A DNA stretch of 15,450 nucleotides from Desulfobacterales bacterium (GTDB taxonomy: Bacteria; Desulfobacterota; Desulfobacteria; Desulfobacterales; C00003106). The translations under genes and the position numbers were made by a program. The notes beneath the pieces are model-generated. The model worked only from the letters and a program-made list of their open reading frames with translations. It searched no databases and was not told the origin of the DNA. Positions 1-6,981 of this stretch are shown in pieces. Location: NCBI GenBank assembly GCA_030672555.1, contig DAOVGD010000077.1, positions 1 through 15,450 on the forward strand, given 5' to 3'. Numbering within the stretch: position 1 is the first letter of the stretch; every line of letters starts with the position of its first letter.

Positions 1-98
1 CATTTCCATAACACGCGGAGATAGTCGATGAGATCGATCTCATCATCGGGGTAGTAGTTATTTTGTATGGGATTCGGCTGTTGAGGCTGAGTAGTCAT
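1..98 (-). CDS. Wzz-like polysaccharide chain-length determinant, N-terminal fragment
   Basis: This is a partial gene: only the first 32 codons are inside the window and it continues past the left edge. It starts with an ATG at 98-96, preceded by GGAG about 6 nt upstream. The visible peptide has a polar, Gln/Pro/Asn-rich head followed by DDEIDLIDYLRVLWK. An acidic stretch leading into IDL-x-DYLRVLW, just before the first membrane helix, is typical of the Wzz/GumC/tyrosine-kinase-like chain-length regulators of the inner membrane. These set O-antigen or exopolysaccharide length. The neighbours galE, fcl and gmd fit that role. The transmembrane helices and the periplasmic domain are outside the window, so Wzz proper cannot be separated from an exopolysaccharide co-polymerase with a kinase domain. 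Confidence 0.75.
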   Translation of the reverse strand, partial: MTTQPQQPNPIQNNYYPDDEIDLIDYLRVLWK

Positions 99-148
99 TT
101 TTTCTCCATTGGTTTAAATTAACCGCCTATGATTTTTTATATTCCTTA

Positions 149-175
149 TATCCTGACCATCTTGTCAATCCTGTC
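149..175 (-). repeat. Three degenerate 9-bp tandem units (GACAGGATT type)
   Basis: Read on the minus strand, the gap between galE and the wzz-like gene contains GACAGGATT, GACAAGATG and GTCAGGATA head to tail. A related GACAGG-rich run sits directly at the start of gmd (4364-4381). The rest of the 138-bp gap (99-236) is AT-rich. I see no convincing hairpin terminator in it, so galE and the wzz-like gene may be co-transcribed. Confidence 0.6.
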
Positions 176-236
176 TAATTAAAATAAAAGTACTATGGAA
201 GCCTTTTCAAAGGTCTCTCTCCTATCTTTTAACTTT

Positions 237-1217
237 TCACTTTTCACTTCTCAAGTGCCACTCCCATGCTGTCTTTACTATCTCGTCGAGATTTGAAAAC
301 CGGGGAGACCAATCTAAAATCTTTGTAGCTTTTTCGTGCGTTGCCACCAGGATTGTAGGGTCGCCGGGTCTCCTGGAAGTCTCTCGTACCGGCACCCTGC
401 GCCCGGTCACTCTTTCCACAGCGGTGATCACATCTCTTACAGAGTGACCTTGCCCGGTGCCCAGGTTTAAGAAAGTTGTTTCTCCGTCTTTAAAAAGGTA
501 GTCCAAGGCCAGGACATGGGCTTCGGCTAAGTCTGTCACATGGATGTAATCCCGGATTGCGGTCCCGTCAGGGGTGGGATAGTCAGCGCCGTAGATTTCC
601 ACGTGGCGACGCCTGCCCAAAGCCGCCTCTATCACCAGGGGGATAAGGTGAGTTTCGGGGTTGTGTACCTCTCCGATCTCCCCATCAGGGTCGGCGCCGG
701 CGGCATTGAAGTAGCGCAAAGAGACCGATCGTATATCATGGGCGTGGTCAAAATCTCGAAGTATCTGCTCGATCATCCATTTGCTCCAGCCATAGGGATT
801 AATAGGCTTTTGGGGATGATCTTCCGGAATGGGTATGGTTTCAGGAACCCCATAGGTCGCACAGGTGCTGCTAAAGACTATATGGCGACACCCATGATCC
901 CGCATGGCTTCCAGAAGGGAGACAGTGCCGGCGACATTATTGCGGTAATATTTCCCGGGGTCTGTTACAGATTCTCCCACATAAGCAAAAGCGGCGAAAT
1001 GAAGCACTGCCTGCGGCTGATACTCCTCAAATATCCTGTCCAAAGCCATACGATCGAGGATATCCACCTTGACAAAAGGGCCCCATTTGACCGCCCATTC
1101 ATGACCGTAAACCAGGTTGTCTAATGCCACAGGCAAGCATCCGGCCCCAGCCAACGCCTTGCACGCATGGCTTCCAATATAGCCGCCTCCCCCTGTAACT
1201 AAGATGTTTTTAATCAT
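237..1217 (-). CDS. galE: UDP-glucose 4-epimerase (GalE)
   Basis: GalE interconverts UDP-glucose and UDP-galactose (in some enzymes also the N-acetyl forms) in the cytoplasm, supplying galactose units for polysaccharide. The 326-residue protein is close to the usual 330-340. It is an extended short-chain dehydrogenase: the NAD-binding glycine motif TGGGGYIGS lies at residues 8-16, the catalytic S/T region SSTCATYG at 116-123, and the catalytic pair is Y142-x3-K146 (PYGWSK). The RYFNAAGAD segment after residue 168 is typical of GalE. The ATG at 1217 places the glycine motif at the expected distance. No Shine-Dalgarno sequence is visible before it, and a fold-back element ends only 8 bp upstream. 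It lies between cysC and a Wzz-like gene, which supports a role in surface polysaccharide rather than galactose catabolism. Substrate range cannot be read from sequence. Confidence 0.95.
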   Translation of the reverse strand: MIKNILVTGGGGYIGSHACKALAGAGCLPVALDNLVYGHEWAVKWGPFVKVDILDRMALDRIFEEYQPQAVLHFAAFAYVGESVTDPGKYYRNNVAGTVSLLEAMRDHGCRHIVFSSTCATYGVPETIPIPEDHPQKPINPYGWSKWMIEQILRDFDHAHDIRSVSLRYFNAAGADPDGEIGEVHNPETHLIPLVIEAALGRRRHVEIYGADYPTPDGTAIRDYIHVTDLAEAHVLALDYLFKDGETTFLNLGTGQGHSVRDVITAVERVTGRRVPVRETSRRPGDPTILVATHEKATKILDWSPRFSNLDEIVKTAWEWHLRSEK

Positions 1218-1225
1218 AATTATTC

Positions 1226-1442
1226 AGCCACGAATGAACACGAATTTACACAAATAAATTGGACCTGTGCGGTTAGCATTTACCGTGTTTTGTCAATGAG
1301 TTGGTGGTTATGAAGGAGATGAGGATTAGATCATTCGGAAGGGCTCAGGAATCACCTAAGCACACAGGTCGAATAAATTTGTATGATGAACTTTATACAT
1401 GATTTTCTCTTTATTCGAGTCCATTTGTGCCAATTCGTGGCT
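1226..1442. repeat. Fold-back (nested inverted repeat) element between cysC and galE
   Basis: The outer arms are 1226-1255 and 1423-1442. They match as AGCCACGAAT plus an ACAAAT block (18 of 20 positions) once one 10-bp unit, GAACACGAAT, is treated as extra in the left arm. A second nested pair, 1258-1269 and 1363-1374 (ATTGGACCTGTG type), matches 11 of 12. The right outer arm runs into the stop codon of cysC: bases 1441-1442 belong to both. The left arm ends 8 bp before the galE start codon. No ORF of note lies inside. It could be a non-autonomous mobile palindromic element or an mRNA structure between two co-transcribed genes. Confidence 0.7.
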
Positions 1443-2055
1443 AACTAGTTACAATGATGTTATTTTCCCTAACAAGTTGCATGGCACAAGCAACCGCTTC
1501 TTCAACTGACAATTCATTAGAGCGGATAATCAATTCCGGGTTCTCCGGCGCTTCATATGGCGCTGAAATTCCGGTAAAATTTTTTATCTCACCCGCCCTG
1601 GCACGCTTGTAAACACCTTTCTGATCGCGGCCTTCACAAACCTCTGCAGGGCATTCAACATAAATCTCAAAAAATTCACCGTCTGCGAAAAGGGACCGGA
1701 CCGAATCTCGGTCACTTCTATATGGTGAAATAAAAGCGGTAAGCACTATTATTCCTGCATCCACAAAAAGTTTGACCATCTCACCGATACGGCGAATATT
1801 CTCTCTGCGGGCCGCTGGAGAAAAACTAAGGTCAGAACATAACCCGTGCCGGACATTGTCGCCGTCAAAAACATATGTGGAACACCCCATCTTGTGAAGT
1901 TCTCTTTCAACCAGATGGGCAATGGTAGACTTTCCGGAAGATGACAGCCCTGTAAACCAGAAGACCGCTCCCTGATGTCCGTGCAACCGCTCCCGGTCCT
2001 TGCGCGAGATAAGACTGTCAAACCAGGTAAGATTATTGTTGTTTGTTTTTTGCAT
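1441..2055 (-). CDS. cysC: Adenylylsulfate (APS) kinase
   Basis: CysC phosphorylates adenosine 5'-phosphosulfate with ATP to give PAPS, the sulfuryl donor for sulfotransferases and the substrate of PAPS reductases. The 204-residue protein has the P-loop GLSSSGKST at residues 36-44, DGDNVRHGLCSDL at 64-76, ENIRR at 85-89, the FISPYR segment at 108-113 and the substrate-loop text KNFTGISAPYEAPENPE at about 158-174. All are hallmarks of the family at normal length. There is no ATP sulfurylase (CysD/CysN or Sat) fused to it or next to it. The ATG at 2055 gives a typical N terminus, but the only GGAG upstream is 13 nt away, so the ribosome site is weak. Its position among gmd, fcl, galE and a Wzz-like gene suggests PAPS for polysaccharide sulfation; that role is inference. 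The stop codon overlaps a repeat arm. Confidence 0.95.
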   Translation of the reverse strand: MQKTNNNNLTWFDSLISRKDRERLHGHQGAVFWFTGLSSSGKSTIAHLVERELHKMGCSTYVFDGDNVRHGLCSDLSFSPAARRENIRRIGEMVKLFVDAGIIVLTAFISPYRSDRDSVRSLFADGEFFEIYVECPAEVCEGRDQKGVYKRARAGEIKNFTGISAPYEAPENPELIIRSNELSVEEAVACAMQLVRENNIIVTS

Positions 2056-2176
2056 AATCAGCGCATAGCTCCGCTCTGTGGATTACAAAAAAATATCGAT
2101 TTAACTTGCCATAATTATAAGATTTATTGTTTATCATGCCCCTACCTGCGACACAAAACCCTCGATTGGTAAGTTC

Positions 2177-3106
2177 TCAGGAATAGTTCATCCTATACCA
2201 TTCATATGTCTGCCTGATTCCTTCATTAAGATCGATTTTTGGCGTCCAGCCGAGTTTTTCTATTTTAGTCACATCAAGCAATTTCCGGGGAGTTCCATCC
2301 GGTTTACTTGTGTCAAAGATCAGCTCTCCTTCAAATCCAACAATGTCCTTGATCAGGAGAGCAAAATCTCTGATTGTTATATCTGTTCCCGACCCGATAT
2401 TTACGATTTCAGAGTCATTGTAATGGCTCATCAAAAACATACACGCATCTGCAAGATCGTTTACATGGAGAAATTCACGCCGGGGGGTACCGCTCCCCCA
2501 GATTACCACCTTATCTCTCCCTTCTTGTTTTGCCTCATGAAATTTACGAATTAATGCAGGTATTACGTGGGAATTCTGAAGATCGAAGTTATCTCCCGGG
2601 CCGTAAAGATTGGTCGGCATTACCGATATAAAGTTGGTTCCATGCTCCCTATTATAAGCCTGACACATCTTGATCCCGGCAATTTTGGCCACAGCATAAG
2701 GCTCATTAGTAGGCTCAAGTTTTCCGTCAAGCAGATATTCCTCTTTCATGGGTTGCGGGCATAGCCTGGGATAGATGCAGGAACTGCCCAAAAACAATAA
2801 TTTTTTCACACCAAACAGATAGGCAGCATGAATTACATTGGTCTGTATTACAAGGTTGCTGTATATAAAGTCAGCGGGGTAGGCGCTGTTTGCCAGTATC
2901 CCTCCGACCTTGGCCGCCGCCAGGAAAACACACTCCGGACGGACACTGTCAAAAAAGTCCTCCACATCTTTTTGTCGCGTCAGGTCCAGCTCTTTATGGG
3001 TACGACAGACAAGATTGGTAAAGCCAAGCTCGGATAACTTCCTCACTATTGCCGACCCGACCAATCCCCTGTGTCCCGCAATATAGATTTTAGAGTCTTT
3101 GTGCAT
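2177..3106 (-). CDS. fcl: GDP-L-fucose synthase
   Basis: This enzyme (also called WcaG or GMER) takes GDP-4-keto-6-deoxy-D-mannose, the product of Gmd, and by 3,5-epimerisation and NADPH-dependent reduction makes GDP-L-fucose. The 309-residue protein matches the family. The nucleotide motif is G11-x2-G14-x2-G17 (AGHRGLVGSA), the catalytic serine lies in GSSCIYP (S108/S109), and the Y137-x3-K141 pair lies in EPYAVAKIAG. The N73-S74 and YPADFIY stretch is also characteristic of the family. gmd lies immediately upstream in transcription order, which gives the full two-step pathway. The ATG at 3106 puts the glycine motif at the normal position, but the bases before it hold no clear Shine-Dalgarno sequence. 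A GC-rich structured spacer separates it from gmd. The 121-bp gap to cysC (2056-2176) shows no obvious terminator. Confidence 0.95.
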   Translation of the reverse strand: MHKDSKIYIAGHRGLVGSAIVRKLSELGFTNLVCRTHKELDLTRQKDVEDFFDSVRPECVFLAAAKVGGILANSAYPADFIYSNLVIQTNVIHAAYLFGVKKLLFLGSSCIYPRLCPQPMKEEYLLDGKLEPTNEPYAVAKIAGIKMCQAYNREHGTNFISVMPTNLYGPGDNFDLQNSHVIPALIRKFHEAKQEGRDKVVIWGSGTPRREFLHVNDLADACMFLMSHYNDSEIVNIGSGTDITIRDFALLIKDIVGFEGELIFDTSKPDGTPRKLLDVTKIEKLGWTPKIDLNEGIRQTYEWYRMNYS

Positions 3107-3134
3107 GAAAACTCACGAAAACAACAAAGTGAAG

Positions 3135-3261
3135 CACGGGCAAGCTCCCCCGCCTGCCACCGCGAGCTCGCCCGGTAGCCGACCCGCTTGCTACGCAAGG
3201 CATGAGCGGACATGACAAGACGAGGCGGCCTATGGCACGAGCGGGCAGGGCTTCGCCCGTG
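3135..3261. repeat. GC-rich fold-back sequence between gmd and fcl
   Basis: The arms CACGGGCAAGC (3135-3145) and GCTTCGCCCGTG (3250-3261) are inverted copies that differ by a single inserted base. Smaller hairpins lie between them, for example CTTGC-TAC-GCAAG nested inside CCGCT/AGCGG around 3184-3209. The stretch is clearly richer in G and C than the flanking genes, and I found no start codon plus ribosome site to suggest a protein. It fills most of the 213-bp gmd-fcl spacer. It may be a palindromic intergenic repeat or an mRNA stability structure; no RNA family is recognised. Confidence 0.55.
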
Positions 3262-3319
3262 GCACCCAAGAAAAATGGCTAATCAAGCGAATTGAAGACT
3301 TTTTACGAGGTCAACATTT

Positions 3320-4366
3320 TCATTCGCAATTATATCGTCTCTGCACAATATGGCCGGAGTCTCTCAATGTTTTTTCCTGGCTGGCCAATTCCATATCGCC
3401 TGCAATCATCATATCTATTAATTCATCAAAATTGACTTTTGGCTTCCACCCCAATTTATCTCTCGCTTTGGTTACATCACCCAGCAATATATCTACTTCC
3501 GCGGGTCTGAAATATCGTGGATCTGTTTCAACATATTTTCTCCAGTCAAGATCCAACTTATCAAAAACCTTTGTCACGAACTCTTTCACAGAATAGTTCT
3601 TTCCTGTGGCGACCACATAATCATCAGGAGTTTTCTGCTGCAACATCATCCACATCGCCTCTACATAATCACCGGCATATCCCCAATCCCTTTTTGCATC
3701 CAGGTTCCCTAAATAAAGCTTGTCTTGCAATCCGAGTTTTATCCTTGTGGCAGCCCTTGTAACCTTGCGGGTTACAAATGTCTCGCCCCGCCGCGGAGAC
3801 TCGTGGTTGAACAAGATTCCGTTGCATGTAAACAGATTATAGGCATCACGATAGTTGACTGTCTGCCAGTAGGCATATACCTTGGCCGCCGCATAGGGAC
3901 TGCGAGGATAAAAAGGTGTTTTTTCAGATTGAGGGATCTCCCGAACTTTGCCATACATTTCAGAAGAACATGCTTGATAAAACCTGATTTCATTCCCTGT
4001 CCTCTCCTGAACGTCTCTGATCCCCTCTAACAATCTCAGTGTCCCCATAGCCACTACATCAACAGTATATTCCGGTTCCTCAAAGGAAACCTTTACATGA
4101 GACTGCGCCCCAAGGTTATATACCTCGTCCGGCCGTACCTTCTCCAGGATCCTCCTCAAACCAGTTCCGTCGCAGAGATCGCCGTAGTAAAGAAAAAGAG
4201 TTTTATCCTTTTGGTGAGGATCCTCGTAGATATGGTCTATCCTGTCTGTATTAAAAGAAGATGATCTGCGGATAATACCATGAACTTCATATTTTTTGGA
4301 GAGAAGTAATTCAGCCAGATAAGAGCCATCCTGGCCTGTAATACCTGTAATTAAAGCTTTTTTCAT
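3320..4366 (-). CDS. gmd: GDP-mannose 4,6-dehydratase
   Basis: Gmd converts GDP-D-mannose to GDP-4-keto-6-deoxy-D-mannose, the entry step to GDP-L-fucose and other GDP-6-deoxyhexoses. The 348-residue protein begins MKKALITGITGQDGSYLAE, the typical Gmd nucleotide-binding start (G8-x2-G11-x2-G14). It has the RRSSSFNTDRIDHIYEDP segment at about 33-50, the catalytic S134-S135-E136 in CSSEMYG, the Y158-x3-K162 pair, and the FNHESPRRGETFVTRKVTRA block that closes the active site. fcl follows, so the product is most likely GDP-fucose. A plausible promoter lies at 4430-4458. The only AGGA before the ATG (4375-4378, 8 nt spacing) is inside a GACAGG-type repeat, so the repeat appears to supply the ribosome site. 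The frame is intact, with no truncation. Confidence 0.97.
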   Translation of the reverse strand: MKKALITGITGQDGSYLAELLLSKKYEVHGIIRRSSSFNTDRIDHIYEDPHQKDKTLFLYYGDLCDGTGLRRILEKVRPDEVYNLGAQSHVKVSFEEPEYTVDVVAMGTLRLLEGIRDVQERTGNEIRFYQACSSEMYGKVREIPQSEKTPFYPRSPYAAAKVYAYWQTVNYRDAYNLFTCNGILFNHESPRRGETFVTRKVTRAATRIKLGLQDKLYLGNLDAKRDWGYAGDYVEAMWMMLQQKTPDDYVVATGKNYSVKEFVTKVFDKLDLDWRKYVETDPRYFRPAEVDILLGDVTKARDKLGWKPKVNFDELIDMMIAGDMELASQEKTLRDSGHIVQRRYNCE

Positions 4367-4381
4367 CCTGTCTGTCCTGTC
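4364..4381 (-). repeat. GACAGGA-type repeat forming the gmd ribosome-binding site
   Basis: On the minus strand the run GACAGGACAGACAGG leads directly into the gmd ATG, and the ATG itself completes another GACAGGAT unit. Its AGGA at 4375-4378 is 8 nt from the start codon and is the only Shine-Dalgarno-like sequence there. The same unit family occurs three times at 149-175. Confidence 0.5.
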
Positions 4382-4429
4382 TAAGAAATGAAACTATCTG
4401 AAATTCCCAATGATTGTAATATAAGATTC

Positions 4430-4458
4430 AAAATAACCCATACAATATGACTTGTAAA
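4430..4458 (-). promoter_or_regulatory. Candidate sigma-70-type promoter for gmd
   Basis: On the minus strand TTTACA (4453-4458) and TATTTT (4430-4435) are separated by 17 bp, about 60-70 bases before the gmd start. The -35 hexamer matches the consensus at 5 of 6 positions and the -10 at 4 of 6. It would make the sugar-nucleotide genes transcribable separately from lptD. The pairing was made by eye and the surroundings are AT-rich, so chance is possible. Confidence 0.4.
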
Positions 4459-4499
4459 GTCTATTCTACCCGTTAAAGTCCCTCTGGCATGCGCGGATT

Positions 4500-6869
4500 C
4501 TAAAATTTCCTTCCCCGCATGCCAAACGTAAATTCGCTCAGTCCCTTCAAGCTCACTGTAAACATATATTTTTTTTCACCCTCTTCTTCATCTGAATACA
4601 TCAGGCCGACAGCCCAACACTGCGATTCGTACAAACATCCAACCGCTGTTCTAATATCTTGATTAGCGTACAAGTTACGCTCATTTTCCCAGTATGCTGA
4701 AAGTCCTTTGTAAATTTCCCAAAAAACCTCGATATAAATACTCTCACTACTCCTTTTGGCGTATCTGTATTCAACAGTTAGCTTGTCCCCTCTGTAATCA
4801 GAAAGACGTAGTGCCGTATTATAGCTCTTATATTCCCCGTCATAGGGGCACCAGGCTGCATCGGCATCTAAACTGATGTAGCGCCAAGGATTGAGCTCCA
4901 ATTCGGCTGTTACATCAGAAAAAGGCCTTCTGTCACCCTGCTCAGGAGTTTCTTCTACATCCCTTCGTGCTTCTTTAATGTCATAACTCTGGCTCAACTT
5001 AAGACGACAAAAATCATGGTATCGATACTGAGGAGCATCAGGATTTTTCTTTTCAGTCAGCCTGGCTGTAAAGTCGTTTGTAATGGAATAGGTCAATAGA
5101 TTCTCCGCTTTTATGGAATCAACAAACGAGGGGAGATCTTCCTGGTCTAACTCTGGTATATAACTGTAAACAACCTGGGGCCTTACAGAATGCTTGATCT
5201 TGTCGACACGATCCCCTCCGATATGAAATATTCTTCCAAATTCTGTTGAAAGGTCTCCTTTTATATCATAGATCTCCCGAGACCTTTGTTTTTCTTTTGA
5301 GGCCTCGTCTGTTGAGTATCTTTCTGTCAGCCATACAGTCTCACGGAGTCCAACGGACGGTTCAAAGTTAAAGTAGTTATAAAAACGGACCGGATAATAT
5401 ACCCTCGGATAAAAATCGACAGAATGGCCCTTAGTTCCACTTCTTCTCCAGGAGTGCATATAGAACGAACTGAGATCAAAGAAAAAAGGGGTATCCCCTA
5501 TTACTTGTTTTACACCCGTAAACGTTACAGATGGAAGTTGCTGTAAGGTGGTATCATCTGAACTTTCCTTATTTCTCACAATAACATTATCATACCACAA
5601 GACCGCGCCATTCAAGCTATATCTATTCCAGTTTTTATCCACTGTAAGTCGATTTGTCCTGACTGTCTCGGTGTAATCGTCAATATCCCTGCCAAATGTC
5701 CTGAGGTAATATCTATCAGTATCATTAAATCCAGAGTAGCCGTCCCTAAATTCGCGCAGATAATCCTGGTCACTGACAACATCTATGTCCAATTTTGCTT
5801 TGAATCCACCCCCAAGGTATTGATCATTTTTCGTCCTGAACCACCACCGTTTTCTATTCAAACGGAGTTCGTCATCTCCACGATATCCTTTATATGTATA
5901 TCCACCAGGATCATCGAACGCTTCTCCCCGGTCAATCTGGCGATCATATAAAAAGTCGTACATCGCAGTTCCCCTGCTTTCCTGACCCAGCGCATACCGG
6001 TATTCTACCCCATGCTTGATACCCCGATGGTCCAGCATACCATTTTGATAGTAGGTTGCATCAGAGTTTTCATTGATCGCCCAAAAGAATGGGAGATTGT
6101 ATTCAAAGCCATCCCGCTCAGAATAACCAAGTAGCGGAGGGAGAAAACCGGTCTGACGTTTAAGTTTTACGGGAAAGACTAAATAAGGTGTGTATAAAAT
6201 CGGAATAGATTTTGTGTAAAAAGCTGCATGCTTGATCGTGCCGTATCCATCGATGGTAATATTGAGATCCTTTCCGGTAATCTTCCAATCAGGCGAATCA
6301 CCGTCGCAGGTAGTAAAACTGCAATCATCAATATAATAGGTTTCCTTGCCGGTCTTGATTATCTTGTTGCCACGTATATAAAAATGATTTGCCGCAATGA
6401 AAATCGTTCCGTCATAGATAACACCGGTCTCTGTCTTTATGTTCAAGACAATCCTGCTCCCAGTAAGGATGTCGTTATCCACGGTCATCACAACCTCTCC
6501 GGAGGCATCCACGATATTGGTTGTGCGATTTACATAAACAGTGTCGGCCGTCAGCGCCCTGTTTCCTCTTGCAAGCCTGACGTTACCCCTTGCAACATAC
6601 AAATTATTCTTTTTATCATAGGTTAAGTTGTCAGCTTTTATGTGCCATGGTTCATCAGAAGAATCTTGCGTAAAAAAATCAGGAGCATCGGCGGCAAAGG
6701 CCGGGGTGCACACAAGCAGCAATCCGATCAACAACACAGTAAAAGCGAATAAATTCGAATATCGAATATCGAAATCCGAAACAAATCCGAAATTCAAATA
6801 CCAAATTTTCAAAACATTGATTCCTCGATTCCTCAATTTCTTTGTTTTTCGATTTTGGATTTTGGTCAT
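4500..6869 (-). CDS. lptD: LPS assembly outer-membrane protein LptD (OstA/Imp)
   Basis: LptD is the outer-membrane beta-barrel that, with LptE, inserts lipopolysaccharide into the outer leaflet. The 789-residue frame has a hydrophobic signal core (about 41-53) with a likely cleavage after AFA at 57-59. An OstA/LptA-like beta-jellyroll follows at about 74-190 (WHIKADNLTYDKKNNLYVARGNV, ADTVYVN, repeated short strands). Then come CSFTTCDGDSPDWKI with C183 and C188, the ILYTPYLVFPVKLKRQTGFL barrel entry, and a long strand-rich barrel ending in phenylalanine. C745 and C751 near the C terminus could form the interdomain disulfides known in E. coli LptD. The start is uncertain: the ATG at 6869 has no ribosome site and lies in a fold-back arm, making about 40 residues before the signal core look repeat-encoded. 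A TTG at 6812 with GAGG 10 nt upstream is an alternative. It continues without an obvious terminator toward gmd. Confidence 0.93.
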   Translation of the reverse strand: MTKIQNRKTKKLRNRGINVLKIWYLNFGFVSDFDIRYSNLFAFTVLLIGLLLVCTPAFAADAPDFFTQDSSDEPWHIKADNLTYDKKNNLYVARGNVRLARGNRALTADTVYVNRTTNIVDASGEVVMTVDNDILTGSRIVLNIKTETGVIYDGTIFIAANHFYIRGNKIIKTGKETYYIDDCSFTTCDGDSPDWKITGKDLNITIDGYGTIKHAAFYTKSIPILYTPYLVFPVKLKRQTGFLPPLLGYSERDGFEYNLPFFWAINENSDATYYQNGMLDHRGIKHGVEYRYALGQESRGTAMYDFLYDRQIDRGEAFDDPGGYTYKGYRGDDELRLNRKRWWFRTKNDQYLGGGFKAKLDIDVVSDQDYLREFRDGYSGFNDTDRYYLRTFGRDIDDYTETVRTNRLTVDKNWNRYSLNGAVLWYDNVIVRNKESSDDTTLQQLPSVTFTGVKQVIGDTPFFFDLSSFYMHSWRRSGTKGHSVDFYPRVYYPVRFYNYFNFEPSVGLRETVWLTERYSTDEASKEKQRSREIYDIKGDLSTEFGRIFHIGGDRVDKIKHSVRPQVVYSYIPELDQEDLPSFVDSIKAENLLTYSITNDFTARLTEKKNPDAPQYRYHDFCRLKLSQSYDIKEARRDVEETPEQGDRRPFSDVTAELELNPWRYISLDADAAWCPYDGEYKSYNTALRLSDYRGDKLTVEYRYAKRSSESIYIEVFWEIYKGLSAYWENERNLYANQDIRTAVGCLYESQCWAVGLMYSDEEEGEKKYMFTVSLKGLSEFTFGMRGRKF

Positions 6870-6875
6870 TTGAAT
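6792..6875. repeat. Fold-back repeat overlapping the lptD start
   Basis: ATTCAAATACCAAA at 6792-6805 is inverted at 6861-6875, where the copy differs by one inserted base. The annotated lptD ATG (6867-6869) lies within the second arm. Surrounding bases carry further related units: CGAAATCCGAA, TATCGAATATCGAA and GATTCCTCGATTCCTC on both sides of the arms. The AT-rich material extends from about 6750 to 6980, running from inside lptD across the 107-bp gap to the truA stop. Confidence 0.6.
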
Positions 6876-6953
6876 TTGTTTCGAATTAGCGCTGACGCTT
6901 CACTTCGTGCCGTGCTTCGGATTTCGAATTTCATAATTCACGACAGGATACGG

Positions 6954-6981
6954 CAATTCCTCAATTCCCTAATTCCTCAAT
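6954..6981 (-). repeat. Short AATTGAGG-type tandem repeat containing the truA stop
   Basis: On the minus strand, ATTGAGGAATT, AGGGAATTG and AGGAATTG follow one another. The truA stop codon TGA (6977-6979) is part of the first unit. The same motif family (AATTGAGGGATTTAGGAATT) appears in the element upstream of rplM at 10312-10331. Confidence 0.5.

Noticed and set aside
540..1124. Plus-strand 194-codon open frame opposite galE
   Set aside because: It is fully antisense to conserved GalE motifs and has no supporting context; all real genes here are on the minus strand.
3107..3319. Possible structured regulatory RNA or riboswitch between gmd and fcl
   Set aside because: No known riboswitch core was recognised, and the block looks like a GC-rich intergenic repeat, so it is listed as a repeat only.
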